Assembly (NCBI RefSeq): GCF_047948215.1
Contig: NC_134455.1
Location: 351,135,991 to 351,199,990 of the forward strand
Source of the DNA: Lycorma delicatula
Lineage: Eukaryota > Arthropoda > Insecta > Hemiptera > Fulgoridae
Length of the DNA: 64,000 nucleotides
Direction: 5' to 3'
Under the pieces are notes generated by a model. That model ran no database searches. It saw only the letters and a list, made by a program, of their open reading frames with translations, and had not been told where the DNA came from. Each line of letters begins with the position of its first letter. Positions within the stretch are counted from its first letter, which is position 1. Below, one piece after another: positions 31,850-43,300 of this stretch. A program made the translations under genes and the position numbers.

Positions 31850-32415
31850 GATATCTGTATTATTCACCTTCAAAGAAAAAAATTTTGATTCGTTTCCACT
31901 CACTTCCAATTATATTGAGAAAAATTTGGATGAAGAAGACACGATTATTCACCACAGTTAGGGTAGCATAAAAATACATTTATGTGAGCTAAAAATTCAT
32001 TTGGTAGAGTACTTACCGGAAGATAAAAATGATTTCTTGAAGAGATGGGTACTGAACCATTTAGTGAAAACGTTGTTGTAGCTGTTAAGTTTCAGTTGAG
32101 ATTCACGACCAGCTCATTAAAATGTCTGCCAATAAAAGGTTACAACTACAATTCAGATCTGATGATTTAGATATGTTGTGGGTTCTTGTTGAAGTGAATA
32201 AGGAAATTTAGTCACAGACGCATTGAAAATATTAATCTCTTTTGCCATATCTTACCTCTGTAAAAAGGGTTTTTATCTGTTGTGCTTAGTACTAAATAAA
32301 GGAATTGTCTTTTATCACTTGAAAACAATTTGCTTTTGTGAGTTTCTGATATAGATCTACACATGGAGAAAATTTGAATGAAAAACAAATGCAACAATAT
32401 CATTAATTTATTTTA
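31850..32415 (+). pseudogene. hAT-superfamily transposase fossil (C-terminal part)
   Basis: Plus-strand fragments read VEYLPEDKNDFLKRWVLNHL (about 32005-32060), DDLDMLWVLVEVNKEI (about 32160-32207) and LVTDALKILISFAISYLCKKGF (about 32209-32275). The last is the hAT dimerisation region (A-L-x2-L-x-x-F..tYLCE-x-GFS), close in style to ZBED/FAM200-type transposases. Two frame changes are needed to join the blocks. The following 32460-32550, with gggatcacaaaccccaggtt, resembles a hAT 3' end and is interrupted by a second SINE. Confidence 0.68.
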
Positions 32416-32557
32416 AGTAAAATGTTTATAATTATTTTTTTTCTTATAAAATGATTTCATTATGTTTATGTGTAAAGTTGTAGGCTAATTTCACAACCCA
32501 CCATTTCATATTACTGTGACCCGTGTGGGGATCACAAACCCCAGGTTGAGAAACACT

Positions 32558-32721
32558 GTGGTGGCCTCCATGGTGTGAGTGATAGCGTCTCGGTCTTTCA
32601 TTCCGAAGTCCTGGGTTCAAATCCCAGTCAGGCATGTCATTTTCACACGCTACATTTGTCATTCATCTCATTCTCTAAGGCAATAACTAACGGTGATCCC
32701 AGAGGATAAAAAAAAAAAACA
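32558..32721 (+). mobile_element. tRNA-derived SINE, second family ('SINE-2')
   Basis: The head ggcctccatggtgtgagtga leads to a B box (gggttcaaatccc, about 32612). A short body and a tail of about 12 A end near 32720. A 13-bp target duplication with one mismatch flanks it (gttgagaaacact at 32545-32557, gttgagaaatact at 32722-32734). It is unrelated in body to SINE-1. Confidence 0.87.
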
Positions 32722-32734
32722 GTTGAGAAATACT

Positions 32735-32929
32735 ACTCTAGATAATTCATATTTTAGGGTGCCAAACAATAATGTTTACAGCAAATTTTAAACATGAAAT
32801 AATGTTAAGGTTAACAATGAAAATGCTAATTTTAAAAAATAATTCACAATTCAGAACACATAAATGAAAGTTATTTGAGGATACTTACGTACACATTAAA
32901 TGAGAAGCAGACAATTTATGTTACTTAAA
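32735..32929. other. Spacer
   Basis: The last part (gtacacattaaatgagaagc) matches the 3' UTR zone of LINE-C copies. Confidence 0.35.
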
Positions 32930-33215
32930 AATACAGAGTAATATTGTTTATTTAAAAGGATTCTTTAAGTTGTATTTTAAATAAATAGGTGGTAAGATTT
33001 TTAAATTGTTGGTAATTTATTAAAAATAGAGTACATAAGGTCCAGTTGAAGTATGTAAGGTCCTTTCTTGCAAATCAAAACATTGTGCTGGATTAGATGA
33101 AAACAGTTCTGTTCTGGTTTGAAGGAGGTGGATATTATTTTTTTTTTTTTTAAGAAATAGTGATTACTATTTTTAGGAAAGATTGCACATTCATAAATGT
33201 ATAATGGAATCTCAG
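32930..33215 (-). pseudogene. LINE-C fossil
   Basis: It matches 47460-47760 over its length (aaaacagttctgtt, ggaggtggatatta, gcacattcataaatg). It represents the last RT blocks on the minus strand and has no intact frame. Confidence 0.62.
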
Positions 33216-33599
33216 TCATGTGATCATATTCATACAATCACATAAATATGTAATATTATATTATTATTATTATAGATAATATATATTTGCAAAAATTTAT
33301 GAGGATATCTTGTAACTGCTGCTTTAATATCATCTATGAACTGTAATGTATTGATAAAGGGCCTCTTTTAAGTTGAACACTTCATAATATCTCCCCAAAA
33401 TATGCCAACTGTTGAACAGACATATTGCATAGTTTAATAAATAGTAAAGGTTTTACCATGTTACTATAAATTACAATTTTTTGAATTTAGAAAAACTAAT
33501 TAAAGTGCAATGATGAGGAGCATATTTATTTATTTACTGTGAGAATTAATTTTACTATTCTTTTGAACTTCAATGATAAAACTCTGGTGAAGATTTGAA
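33216..33599. other. AT-rich spacer with short ATT repeats
   Basis: Nothing recognised except (ATT)n near 33255-33275. Confidence 0.35.
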
Positions 33600-33723
33600 A
33601 TTCATTCACTGTTTTTTTTTGTCTTCAGTCATTTAACTGATTTGATGCAGTTCTCCATTATTCCCTATGTAGTGACAGTCGTTTAATTTCGGTATATTCC
33701 CTACATCCTACATCCCTAACAAT

Positions 33724-35368
33724 TTACTTTACATATTCCAAATGTTGCCTGCCTGCACAATTTTTCCCTTCTACCTGTCCCTCCAATATTAAAATGACTA
33801 TTCCTGGTTGCCTTAATATGTGGCCAAAAAGTCTGTCTCTTCTTTTAACTATATTTTTCCATATGCTTCTTTCTTCATCAATTTGCTGCAACACCTCTTC
33901 ATTTGTCACTTTATCCACTCATCTGTTTTTTTAACATTCTCCTATAGCATCATGTTTCAAAAGCTTCTAATCTTTTCTTCTCAGGTACTCTGATCATCCA
34001 AGTCTCATTTCTATATTAAGCTACGCTCCAAACATATACTTTCAAAAATGTTTTCCTAATGTTTAAAATAATTTTTGATGAAAACAAATTATATTTCTGA
34101 CTGAAGGCTCATTTCGCCTGTGCTATTTGGCATTTTATATTGCTCCTGCTTTGTCCATCTTTAGTAATTCTACTTCCCAAATAACAAAATTCTTCTAACT
34201 CCATAATCTTTTTTCTTCCTACTTTTACATTCAGTGATCCATCTTCATTATTTCTACTACATTTCATTACTTTCGGTTTGTTGTTGTTTATTTTCATGCG
34301 GTAATTCTTGCGTAGGACTTCATCCACACCATTTATTGTTTCTTCTAAATCCTTTTTACTCTCAGCTAGAATTACTATATCATCAGCAAATCGTAGCATC
34401 TTTATCTTTTCACCTTGTACTGTTACTCTGGATCTAAATTGTTCTTTAACATCATTAACTGCTAGTTCTACGTAAAGATTAAAAAGTAATGGTGATAGGG
34501 AACATCCTTGTCAGACTCCCTTTCTTATTATGGCTTCTTTCTTATGTTCTTCAATTATTACTGTTGCTGTTTGATTCCTGTAAATGTTAGCAATTGTTCT
34601 TCTATCTCTGTATTTGAAAAATCTATCCCTAATTTTTTTTAAATACTGACATTTTATTCCAGCCTACGTTATCAAATGCCTTCTTTAGGTCTATAAATGC
34701 CAAGTATGTAGGTTTGTTTTTCTTTAATCTTCCTTCTACTATTAATCTGAGGCCTAAAATTGCTTCCCTAGTCTCCATACTTTTCCTGAAACCAAATTGG
34801 TCTTCTCCTAACACTTCTTCCACTCTCCTCTCAATTCTTCTGTACAGAATTCTATTTAAGATTTTTAATGCGTGGCTAGTTAAGCTAATTGTTCTGTATT
34901 CTTCACATTTATCTGCTCCTGCTTTCTCTGGTATCATGACTATAACACTCTTTTGAATTCTGATGGAATTTCCTCTTTTTCATAAATATTACACACTAGT
35001 TTGTATAATTTATGAATCGCTTCCTCATCTGCACTGCTCAGTAATTCTGCAGGTACTCCATCTATTCCAGGAGCCTTTCTGCCATTCAAATCTTTTAATG
35101 CTCTCTTAAATTCACATCTCAGTATGGTTTCTTCCCTTTCAACCTCTTCGACTTCCTCTTCTTCCTCTATAACACCAATCTCTAATTCATTTCCTCCATA
35201 TAACTCTTCAATGTATTCCACCCACCAATCGACTTTTCCTTTTGTACTATAAATCATTTTACCATATTTTTTTAACACATTATTAGATTTTAATGTATGT
35301 ACCCGAAAATATTCCTTAACTTTCCTGTATGCTCCATCTATTTTACCAATGTTCATTTCTCTTTCCAC
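33724..35368 (-). pseudogene. LINE-R reverse transcriptase, copy 2
   Basis: From the 5' side, the 142-codon frame at 35368-34940 has the linker, an acidic run of E, and GRKAPGIDGVPAELL. The next frame (34937-34629) has CEEYRTISLTSHALKILN, GEDQFGFRKS and FIDLKKAFDNVGW. A further frame (34399-34109) has LRFADDIVILAES and CYLGSRIT, and the last (33918-33724) has TNEEVLQQIDEERS. The catalytic FADD is intact at about 34378-34399. It holds the eight bases missing from copy 1 near 34865. At least three frameshifts make it a pseudogene. Confidence 0.86.
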
Positions 35369-35861
35369 TTCTGAACACTTTTCTTTAATCCACTCTTCTC
35401 TCGCTAGTTTGCACTTCCTGTTTATAGTATTTCTTAATTGTCGATAGTTCCTTTAACTTCCTTCATCACTAGCACTCTTATATTTTTTACATTCATCCAT
35501 CAGCTGCAATATATCCTCTGAAATCCAAAGTTTTCTACCAGTTCTGTTTGTTTCGCCTAGTTCGCTTCTGCTGATTTAAGAATTTACTTTTTAATATTCT
35601 CCCATTCTTCTTCTATATTTTCTATCTTATCTTTTTTACTCAGACCTCTTGCGATGTCCTCATCAAAAATCTTCTTTACCTTCTCTTCCTCAAGCTTCTC
35701 TAAATTCCACTGATTCATCTGACACCTTTTCTTCAGGTTTTTAAACCCCATCTACATTTCATTATCACTAAATTATTGTTGCTATCAATATTTGCTCCAG
35801 GGAAAGCTTTGCAGTCGACGAGTTGATTTCTAAATATTTGCTTAACCATGATATAATTAAT
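35369..35861 (-). pseudogene. LINE-R endonuclease-RT linker, badly damaged
   Basis: It reads NRTGRKLWISEDI on the minus strand (about 35515-35550) and, nearby, fragments of a basic, serine-rich linker. This follows the endonuclease and precedes the 142-codon frame. No long open frame remains. Confidence 0.55.
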
Positions 35862-36257
35862 CTATCTATACCCTGCAGTATCACCTGGCTCTTTCCATGT
35901 GTATATTCTTCTATTATGATTTTTAAACTGGGTGTTGGTAATTACTAAATTATACTTTGTGCAAAACTTTATAAGTCGGTCCCCTCTTTCATTACCCATA
36001 ATATTTCCTTCCTTGCCTTTTCCAATGCTTGCATTCCAATCTCCAACTATTATTAAATTTTCATCCCCTTTTATGTGTTTAATTGCTTCGTCAATTTCTT
36101 TGTGTACACACTCTATCTCTTCATCATCATGGGCACTTGTAGGCATATAGATATTAACAATCACTGTCAGCTTAGGTTTTGATTTTATCCTTGTTACAAT
36201 GATTTTGTTGCTATGCATTTTGAAGTACTCTACTCTCTTCCCTATCTTCTTGTTCAT
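35862..36257 (-). pseudogene. LINE-R endonuclease (5'-truncated)
   Basis: A 131-codon frame reads VEYFKMHSNKIIVTRIKSKP, VIVNIYMPTSAHDDEEIE, LIIVGDWNASIGKG, GDRLIKFC, LVITNTQF and YTWKEPGD. GDWNA holds the catalytic Asp and Asn of AP-type LINE endonucleases, and TNTQF...TW.. is the usual following block. The first part of the domain (up to the QET motif) is missing because the element is truncated at 36256. The frame stops before the SDH motif. Confidence 0.85.
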
Positions 36258-36267
36258 TCATTCATTG

Positions 36268-36639
36268 TGTCACATTAAAAAAAAAAAAAATATTTCATGA
36301 CAAATGATATTAAGAACAAAAAATTAATTTTAGATGTAAATATCATCAAATTGTTCAAAAAATTACCATAACATGTTCTGTAATGTCTTTCCCATAAAAT
36401 GTAAACTAAATAAAAACTTGAGGTTATATTGTTTAGACCAAATGTAATTAAATTTCACAGGTCTAAAAAAAAAAAGGTTTTTCTGTTACATGAATTCAGT
36501 AAGGTTTATCTTGTATTTTTTTTTTTTTTGCTGATTCCAAATCTGCAAAAAAATTTGAATAAAGGTTAAAGTGTTTAACAATACAAATTTAAAGGGAAAC
36601 TGATTTTTTTAAGTTATCATGTAGCTTGTAGCATGATAT
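36268..36639. other. AT-rich spacer
   Basis: A-runs near 36277 and 36463 only. No gene. Confidence 0.35.
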
Positions 36640-36775
36640 TATCTTATCTATCAGTCTCTGGAATTCCTTATCAGTCATCAACAAGCACATCTGAGCTCCA
36701 TTTTCCCTGGTAGAGTATTTCCATCATTGATATATCCTGGTGAAAGTGTTCAGTAAAGTAAACTGCAGTTTAACA
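36640..36775 (-). pseudogene. HFHQ/YQGKW-family fragment, copy 2
   Basis: The minus strand reads, over two frames, EHFHQDIS-like (tgaacactttcaccaggat, about 36734-36752) and YQGKWS-like (taccagggaaaatgg, about 36699-36713). The plus-strand words ccattttccctggtag and tggtgaaagtgttc are shared with 63500-63550. Only about 45 residues of the family are left. A frame of 89 codons just upstream (37019-36750) has no match I know. Confidence 0.65.
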
Positions 36776-37139
36776 TGTTCACTGCTATGATATATAATGA
36801 ATAAGGTATGCTAAAAAAATCTTTCAATAAATACTTACCAAATGTTGTATTGAAGTGTAGAATGTATCCAAAATCTTTTTTTAGGGTTTTTATTTTGTAA
36901 TTTGTGACCTCAAAGATTGGTACTTGTATCCAAGTAGTGCACATCACAAATGATCTGATTCCGAGCCAGCCTTGCAATGTTCCCTTTCTGTTCTTTGTTT
37001 CAATGAATATATTATACATTACTACTACTAATTACAATAATACTAATTTATAAATTTTATGAATTTATTTAAGTATGTACAACCAACCTCACCGCTCTAC
37101 AATGCACTTATTTGTTTTCATGGAACTTATCAAAGCACC
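36776..37139. other. Unassigned sequence
   Basis: It holds most of an 89-codon minus-strand frame (36750-37019) without recognisable motif. It may belong to the piggyBac remnant or to another repeat. Confidence 0.3.
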
Positions 37140-38028
37140 TGTTTTCTTTTTTTTATTATTGTCCACATTTCGTTGTCAAACTGAGATGAAATGTAGGTGA
37201 TAAGTCTTTTATCCTTCTACTTTCTGATCATAATCCCATCTGCATATTGGGTGATGGTTTCGCCTTTTTTCAGAATTGTACTTCCTGAAAAAAAGTCATT
37301 GCCTCCGCCATAAACAGCAAACTTAAAAATGAGCCCTTCAGGTTCATTTAGACAGTATAACTTAGGTCATACTTATGGTGCTTGCCCTTTACATACTGTC
37401 TGACTGTAAGCCAGCCTCTCCAAAGTTTCATTGCTTCATCGATACATAATTCTCTTGAAGGATAAATCAACATCATTGTTATATTAAAATGATCTATTAG
37501 TAGTCTGACTTTGAACAGATGATCAATATTAGACAATGGCTGGTCAACTTGGTGGGCAGGCAGTAGCATTGAATTTTGAAAAGTACAGACATCTATATAT
37601 TAACAGAAAGCGATCACAGCTCATATACTATCTAAAAGCGGGTAAGTTGAAGAGTCTGTGGGTTTTCCAGTAATCCTGGAGCCTATTGAGTTTAATGGTT
37701 GTGTGTAGCAACAAACTAATGGAAACTTTTAATTCTGGTTCTGTGAGGTCTTTCCACTGAGTTATACAAGATTTTTCAGAAGTTAAAGGACCACAGAACA
37801 ATTCAAAAGCATATTCATTCGTATTTTTGCAAATCGACTCTAAAAAAATGTTGTCCACAAGTAAAAAAAAACCCAGTCTATTGGTTTGTCACATAGGATT
37901 TATTTCATCATCATCCAACTCACTTTCAGACAACTCCTCTGATGTGGAGTTTTCTACAAGAACTACCTTCCAAATCTTTTAGTTCATTCATCACTAAGGT
38001 GTTGCACAACTGTATGACAGGCAGCCAT
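37140..38028 (-). pseudogene. piggyBac-type transposase fossil
   Basis: The minus strand starts ATGGCTGC at 38028 (MAACHTVVQHLSDE), followed by acidic residues (ESELDDDEI-like region near 37890-37930). A 76-codon frame (37858-37628) reads FCGPL, QWKDLTEPELKVSISLLLH and LNRLQDYWKTHRLFNLPAF. A 73-codon frame (37569-37348) reads HLFKVRLLIDHFN, PSRELCIDEAMKLWRG and RQYVKGKHHKYDL. CIDEAM corresponds to the CIDE(S/A)M block with a catalytic Asp of piggyBac transposases, and the RG.L..RQY...K.HK.G block follows. Later blocks are not recognisable. Stops and shifts separate the frames. Confidence 0.8.
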
Positions 38029-38410
38029 TGTAAATAATAAATTAGATGAAAAAATACAAATAAAATAACTTACAATAAAAAAAGCGTCGACTTACTGGCT
38101 CAGACACTATGAACTTGGTATAAAGGTAAAACAATGGAATTGGTGGGAAACCAGATACATAAACTAAAACAATATCTACTAACAATGCACACAACATATG
38201 ATCTACTGATCTACATATGATATGATCATATGTAGATGATCTACTGAACATATCATATGATCTACTGACCCTTTTTTTATTGTAAGTTATTTTATTTTAA
38301 TTTTTCATGTAATTTATTATTTACAATGGCTGCTTGTCATACAGTTGTGCAATACCTTAGTGATGAACAAACTAAAAGATTTGGAAGGTAGTTCTTGTAG
38401 AAAACTCCAC
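37944..38410. repeat. Head-to-head inverted duplication of the piggyBac 5' region
   Basis: The arm 38268-38410 is an inverted copy of 37944-38087, roughly nine bases in ten identical by eye. Each arm carries ATGGCTGC (38028-38026 minus; 38326-38328 plus). They are separated by about 180 bp. Inside the spacer and at the outer edge the word catatgatctactg recurs several times in both orientations, with a 13-bp perfect hairpin (atctacatatgat / atcatatgtagat) near 38209-38240. Confidence 0.87.
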
Positions 38411-39019
38411 ATATGATCAGTAGATCGTATGTTGTGTTTGAGCTCAGCAGAAGAGCTCTGCTAAGAGCTGAGCTCAAACTAAACCATAACATACGTTACA
38501 ACAATGGTACTCGTAAATGATTAGTACGCTCCCAGTGGTGGATAACAACTGCTTGGATACAAGTAACCTGCACTGAACATGTTAGTAAAATGGTTATCAC
38601 CTTTAGGTCTCCACATATGAGCCAAGAACAATAATTTCATCAATACCCATTGAATGTTTATTTTTATACTAGAAAATATAATAATATTAATATGTTAATG
38701 ATTTGGTTTGTTACATAATGTCTTGATGAACCTACTTAATCTTACAAATGAAAAAAAAACTTAAGTTACTGTGGTATCAGTAGAGCGATCACAAACAGTT
38801 AGTCATACTTTGGAATGCTACATGAAATATCCTCATTCCTTAGCTATTTGTATTTTTTATTCATAATCTGTATTTCTATATTAAATATTATATCATCTCT
38901 TGTGGCTTCCCTATAGTCAGAATGACTTTTCGATACTGAAATAGAGAGGAATTTCATTATTTGGTGTCCATAGGTATAAATCTTGTAGACCATTGTTTAC
39001 AAAAATGAAATAAATTAAT
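38411..39019. other. No gene; one more hairpin
   Basis: A palindrome with arms gtttgagctcagc and gctgagctcaaac lies near 38437-38479. The remainder shows nothing. Confidence 0.45.
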
Positions 39020-39300
39020 TTATCCTTGAGTTTACATTTATGAATGTGAAGTATTTGTTAAAAAGAATCGCTTGTCTTTCCTAAAAATAACTACATTTCA
39101 TCTCTATCAAACCACAAAAGAACTGTTTTCAGGTACCTTAACTGTAATATTTTATAATGTAAGAAAGAGCTTTATATTTGTGTTGAAATTTTTAATAAAT
39201 TACAAAAAAAATCATCCCACCAATTTATTTAAAAAAATTAAAATATTAAGTTTCACAGGAATAATATTATTCTGTTAATTCAAATTTAAATAATACTGAT
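39020..39300 (+). pseudogene. LINE-C fossil
   Basis: The plus strand reads TFMNVKYLLKR (about 39034-39066) and then a degraded tail with FLINY and FKKIKIL-like blocks, parallel to 54165-54400 and 62030-62260. No intact frame. Confidence 0.6.
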
Positions 39301-40618
39301 TAAAAATTTATCAATTTTTGGACCCCATTCAACAAATGGGTTCAAAATATTTTTCACTAACACCTTCTGAACTGTATTTATTACCTACTTTTCGAAGAAA
39401 ATTACGGTATTAATTTCGGTCACACAACTGTATTGGAGGATGAAATTGAATGTTTTTTACCTCAATCTGAGGTTATGTTGACTGCATATTTCATACACAC
39501 TTATGACCTGAGTCACAATGGTGCTTGTGTGTAGGGGAGTTCTGCGCAAGAATTTTTCACGACTGCCCAAAAAGCAATGTAATATATTTAGGGTGTATGT
39601 ATGTTTGTTACAGAGTAAAAACTAAGCGGTTGAACCAGATCAAACGCATGACTCCCCGCATTAGAATGCTTCGTAACCGGGAGTGTCATAGGCTATATAT
39701 ACATATTTATATGCATATAAATTTAAAAAATTCGAAAAAAATTATACCATATACAAAACTTTCACCGGCACGTTCTTTAATTATACTGTATAAAGGAGCA
39801 ATGTTTTTTTTTTGGCAGTCGTAGTATTTAATTTTTACCTCTTGTTTTATGATTATTTTATGTACTTTGCTGCCTTAGTTTAAGAATAATGGATCTCAAA
39901 ATTTTACATATTTAAGATAAATTGTCCATTGCATTTCTTTTATGATATCGGTTCTAATTTTATACCAAATTAAGTAAAAAAACTGATATAGCAAATTACA
40001 CAAACATTAGTTGTCTTAAGAATTTTGTTATTTTTTTAAAGGTTTCAAATCAGGAATTATTTACTAAAAATTTTAATTCGATGAAAGAAATTAATCATAA
40101 CATGAAGTCACAGTAGCGTAGTCTATTACTCGGTAAAAAATGATGTACAATAAATTTTTGAATCAAATACTACAAAACTCAAAATATCATTTACGTGCTT
40201 TGGAAATCGAGTAAGCAGTGGTAAGGTTCTTTTGACGTGGCGCCATTTTCTAGTGTGTTGTGACAGTATATATTGTTAACAGTTTTTTTGCAGTCTTTTG
40301 TTCACTATTTTGAATTAATTATTTTTACGAAGAATAAAACTAAAGATAAAGAACGTGAGAAAATCAAAAGAAATTTACAGAGCAGTGAAGATTTTTCACG
40401 TAAATTAAATTAAGTTTCTGAAGCTACGATAAGATTCACGTGGTAAATAATTCATTTAGGTAAGTTTAAATACTTATTGCCAATACCTCAAGAGCCTTGT
40501 CCATAGTTATAGAAAGACTATCGTCGGTATAAAATAAATGTTTATGCGAAGAGTATCGTAATGTCAAGGTTATGTTAAATAAAATTTATTTTGTAGTTTT
40601 AAAGTTAATTTTTATTTT
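39301..40618. other. Mostly AT-rich; one possible repeat at 39520-39835
   Basis: 39520-39835 has a less AT-rich core (gcggttgaaccagatcaaac, actccccgcattagaatgc) like the non-coding parts of insect DNA transposons, with no partner here. The 99-codon frame over it (39525-39824) has no motif. Nothing else recognised. Confidence 0.4.
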
Positions 40619-40988
40619 TCAAAATTAAAATAGAATATTCACTTACCAACAGGTGTGAGTATTAATTATCCAAGCGCTTTCGGATATTCCTCCATCATCA
40701 GGGATTACTGATTATATATGAATTTTATCGTTGTGAATATAAATTTTTATAAGTAGGTATTAAAATGAAAATAAAATTTAAATTATTCATAACAGTTGAT
40801 TGTCAACAATTAAAATAAGTCAACGTTAAAAGAATAACGTCTTGTCACTAAGATGTTTACAACTGTTATGCAGTATAAATTGAACCAGTTAGCCAACCTA
40901 ATAATTATTGTATAATTTGCCTGAATAAAATATGATTATCAAATCTGATTTGTTCATTTATAAGTTTATTATAAAGTTTATGAATAAA

Positions 40989-40989
<1 letters not shown>

Positions 40990-41045
<56 letters not shown>
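40990..41045. repeat. (TA)n microsatellite
   Basis: About 28 TA units inside the Penelope-like element. Confidence 0.97.
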
Positions 41046-41050
<5 letters not shown>

Positions 41051-41350
41051 TTCTCCAATATACTAGTTTTATGATTGTTATTATTGTATTCCAATATTTC
41101 AAAAAAATTGTTTGGATTGTAGTTATGTACATTCTCTATAATGTGTTTAGCAAAGTTAGATCGATCTTTATTATTTTTATTTATGCAGTTGATTGTGTTC
41201 TTTAAATCTAATTGAGAATGAACGATTTGTGATGCTAATATATTTAAAATCACATCTTCACATTTAAACTATATGTGCCTTGTTTTTCTAGATCATATTT
41301 GTTATGATATTTTATTGTTTTAGAAGGATCCTCATTAATTATGTAATTTA
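41040..41350 (-). pseudogene. GIY-YIG endonuclease fossil of the Penelope-like element
   Basis: The minus strand reads YDLEKQGTYSL (about 41270-41310), a stop-containing gap, then CINKNNKDRSNFAKHIIENV (41125-41187), FFEILEY and ILEKFHIY (about 41045-41110). This matches the second half of Penelope GIY-YIG domains (FAKH...EILE...LEKFHIY). The GIY/YIG start itself is better preserved in the partner copy at 46.78 kb. Confidence 0.75.
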
Positions 41351-41495
41351 TTATTAGCTGTATACACAGTTTTTAATTTAAATATTTTATTAAACATATT
41401 ATAATTTGTATTACATTCTATTTTAGTGTATTCTACTGTAGTATTATTATTATTTATTTTGCCCTTTATGTTAATTTTTTTTTAATTTTTTTTTT

Positions 41496-42133
41496 AACTG
41501 AATTTTTACGGGCATTGACTGCTAAGGTCATTAGCCCTCGTCACATTCTTTAAAAGAAATTATTATCGCCATCAGGATCGTCATATGTAAGGGTGTAAAG
41601 GACCCTTACATTTTATTTAAAAACACAAACTTCACAATAAACATTAAAACATAAAAGACAAGGACAATCACAAACACTTACGTAAAAGGCCCCAATATTA
41701 AAATTTGAGATTGGTTCTCAAAAGACCATGAAATTAAAATTAAAATTAAACTTATCGATACCATATCTTTCTTTCTTTCTTCTACGAAGTCTCATTTATA
41801 GTTTTGTTTAAGCACCCTCGGGGCGACCAGAACTGCCGTTCAGCAGTATATCAGTCGTGCCAGGGTGCCGTGGCAGTTGAATCCTTCTTATATCAGGCCA
41901 TAGGCATGCACGGCGTACACCCATAGCCTCGCGCCCTCAATCCACCCTTGAGGGTTCCCCATGCCATCATCGGACAAACCCCGACTCACTGCTCTTGAAT
42001 GCAGGTGAGCCAAAATGGCCTAGGCAAGAGGGCTACCTCCCGTCACTATACGTGCCACGCTTCGAGACACCCTTATATGTATGTATAAAACTACCGCTTA
42101 GAGTATCTTTTACCACAGCTTTAAACTTCCATT
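41496..42133 (-). other. 3' UTR of I-like copy 2
   Basis: It is GC-richer than its surroundings in 41800-42060 and includes a possible structured region (gagggtgctt / aagcaccctc style words). It ends in gctaatgaccttagcagtca before the A-rich tail. No coding sequence. Confidence 0.6.
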
Positions 42134-42407
42134 TTATAGACTTTTAAGAAGTCCACTGGTGTATAAAAATGCAACTATATTTTCTTCATTTCCATTATCC
42201 AGATCAGCACTAATATTATTTGTAAGACGGAACCTCTTTCTGAGGTCCTCATATATGGTACACTCTTCTATTAGATGCTTGATTGTCAGTGTTTTATTAC
42301 AAACACCGCACATTGGTCTCACTTCGCCGGTTAACAAATATAAATTTGTTAATCGCGTGTGACCGATTCTAAGTCTGGTCACCGCTACTTGTTCACGGCG
42401 AGTCAAC
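42134..42407 (-). pseudogene. C-terminal Cys/His motif of I-like ORF2, copy 2
   Basis: A 90-codon frame reads TRLRIGHTRLTNLYLL, MCGVCNKTLTIKHLIEEC (C-x2-C-x8-H-x4-C) and ends at a stop. A frameshift separates it from the RNase H frame. Parallel to 3779-4000. Confidence 0.75.
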
Positions 42408-43300
42408 TTAGTCGCTTTTCCATTTATAAGGAGAAGTTTTAACTGAGTTTAATTTTGTATTTAAACTCCTCCATTCAGCATTCCACTTGTTTCTTACTAT
42501 GTTTGTTAGACGGTTTTTAACATCTGCCACTCTTACAGGAAATGCATCCAAGTCATCGCAGACTGTTGCCTTTCTGGCAGCTTCATCTGCGACTTCATTA
42601 CCTGTAATACCAGCATGCCCTGGAGTCCATACAAATACGCATCGCTGTCCTCGTTGTTTTAGTACGTATAAAATGGACAGGATGTTTGCAATTAGGACAT
42701 CCTTAATGTTTTTGTTCCGAATTGTGACAAGTGCACTTAATGAATCGGAACATATTAGCACTCTCTCTTCGCAATAGTGTTCAGTGTAGCGAAGAGCTTG
42801 CTGAATTGCAGTGAGTTCTGCCGTGTAGACACTGGCCACATCTGGCAGTCTCCAAAAGTGGGCTTCTTCATTTACATATATCGAGCATACAACACCATGT
42901 TCGGTTTTAGAACCGTCAGTATAAATTCTAATATGTTCTTCGTAACTACTGACGGTTGCTAAATATTCCTGCTGGATGATCACTGCTGGTTTCTTTTTTA
43001 TTTCTCCTTGAGAGAGATCCAAACTTGTATTTACCGCTGGCAAGGGCCATGGCGGTATTTCTCTAGTAGCAATTGCTAGTGTCTCTGGTATAGCAATTTC
43101 ATATTTTCTTCTTAATTCGTGGTACCTAATTCCGGTTGGTCTGGAATAGGTAGCACGATGTTCATATACTGCAGCCATAGGATGATTCGTAAACAATTTA
43201 TTATTTATATGAGCAGGGAAAGCCCATACATTTGCTGCATATCTTAACAAAAGGATCTCTCTTCTATAATGTAGTGGCATTATTCCGGCTTCAGACATCA
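42408..43300 (-). pseudogene. RNase H domain of I-like copy 2
   Basis: A 296-codon open frame starts just after the RT with PLHYRREILLLRYA, the connection region. It then reads IYTDGSKTEHG, VYTAELTAIQQAL, LICSDSLSAL and VWTPGHAGITGNEVADEAA. All four acidic positions of RNase H and the GH.GI.GNE.AD block are intact. Joining to the RT frame needs a frameshift near 43300 (after GAFRT), and joining to the tail needs one near 42408. Confidence 0.9.

Larger units (their letters stand above)
33612..36256 (-). mobile_element. LINE-R, copy 2 (with endonuclease)
   Basis: The T-run 33612-33621 followed by tgtcttcagtcattt is the same 3' end as copy 1 (9240-9265). Coding blocks align with copy 1 throughout the RT and extend further 5' through the linker to an endonuclease. 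An 11-bp target duplication with one mismatch is likely (ttcattcactg at 33601-33611, ttcattcattg at 36257-36267). It has many more stops than copy 1, so it is older. Confidence 0.87.
40619..41473 (-). mobile_element. Penelope-like element, 3' part
   Basis: On the minus strand it runs from a linker region (about 41470) through a GIY-YIG endonuclease to a 3' end carrying atccctgatgatggaggaat (about 40687-40706), then acacctgttggtaagtga. The inverted partner at 46576-47375 shares the whole stretch. Minus-strand RT sequence of the same family lies beyond the I-like LINE at 46176-46575. This piece and that RT are therefore best read as one element split by the LINE. A (TA)n tract (40990-41045) sits inside. 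Confidence 0.78.

Noticed and set aside
36750..37019. 89-codon minus-strand frame between the HFHQ fragment and the piggyBac fossil
   Set aside because: Not random-looking, but no motif recognised and no repeat of it elsewhere, so left unassigned.
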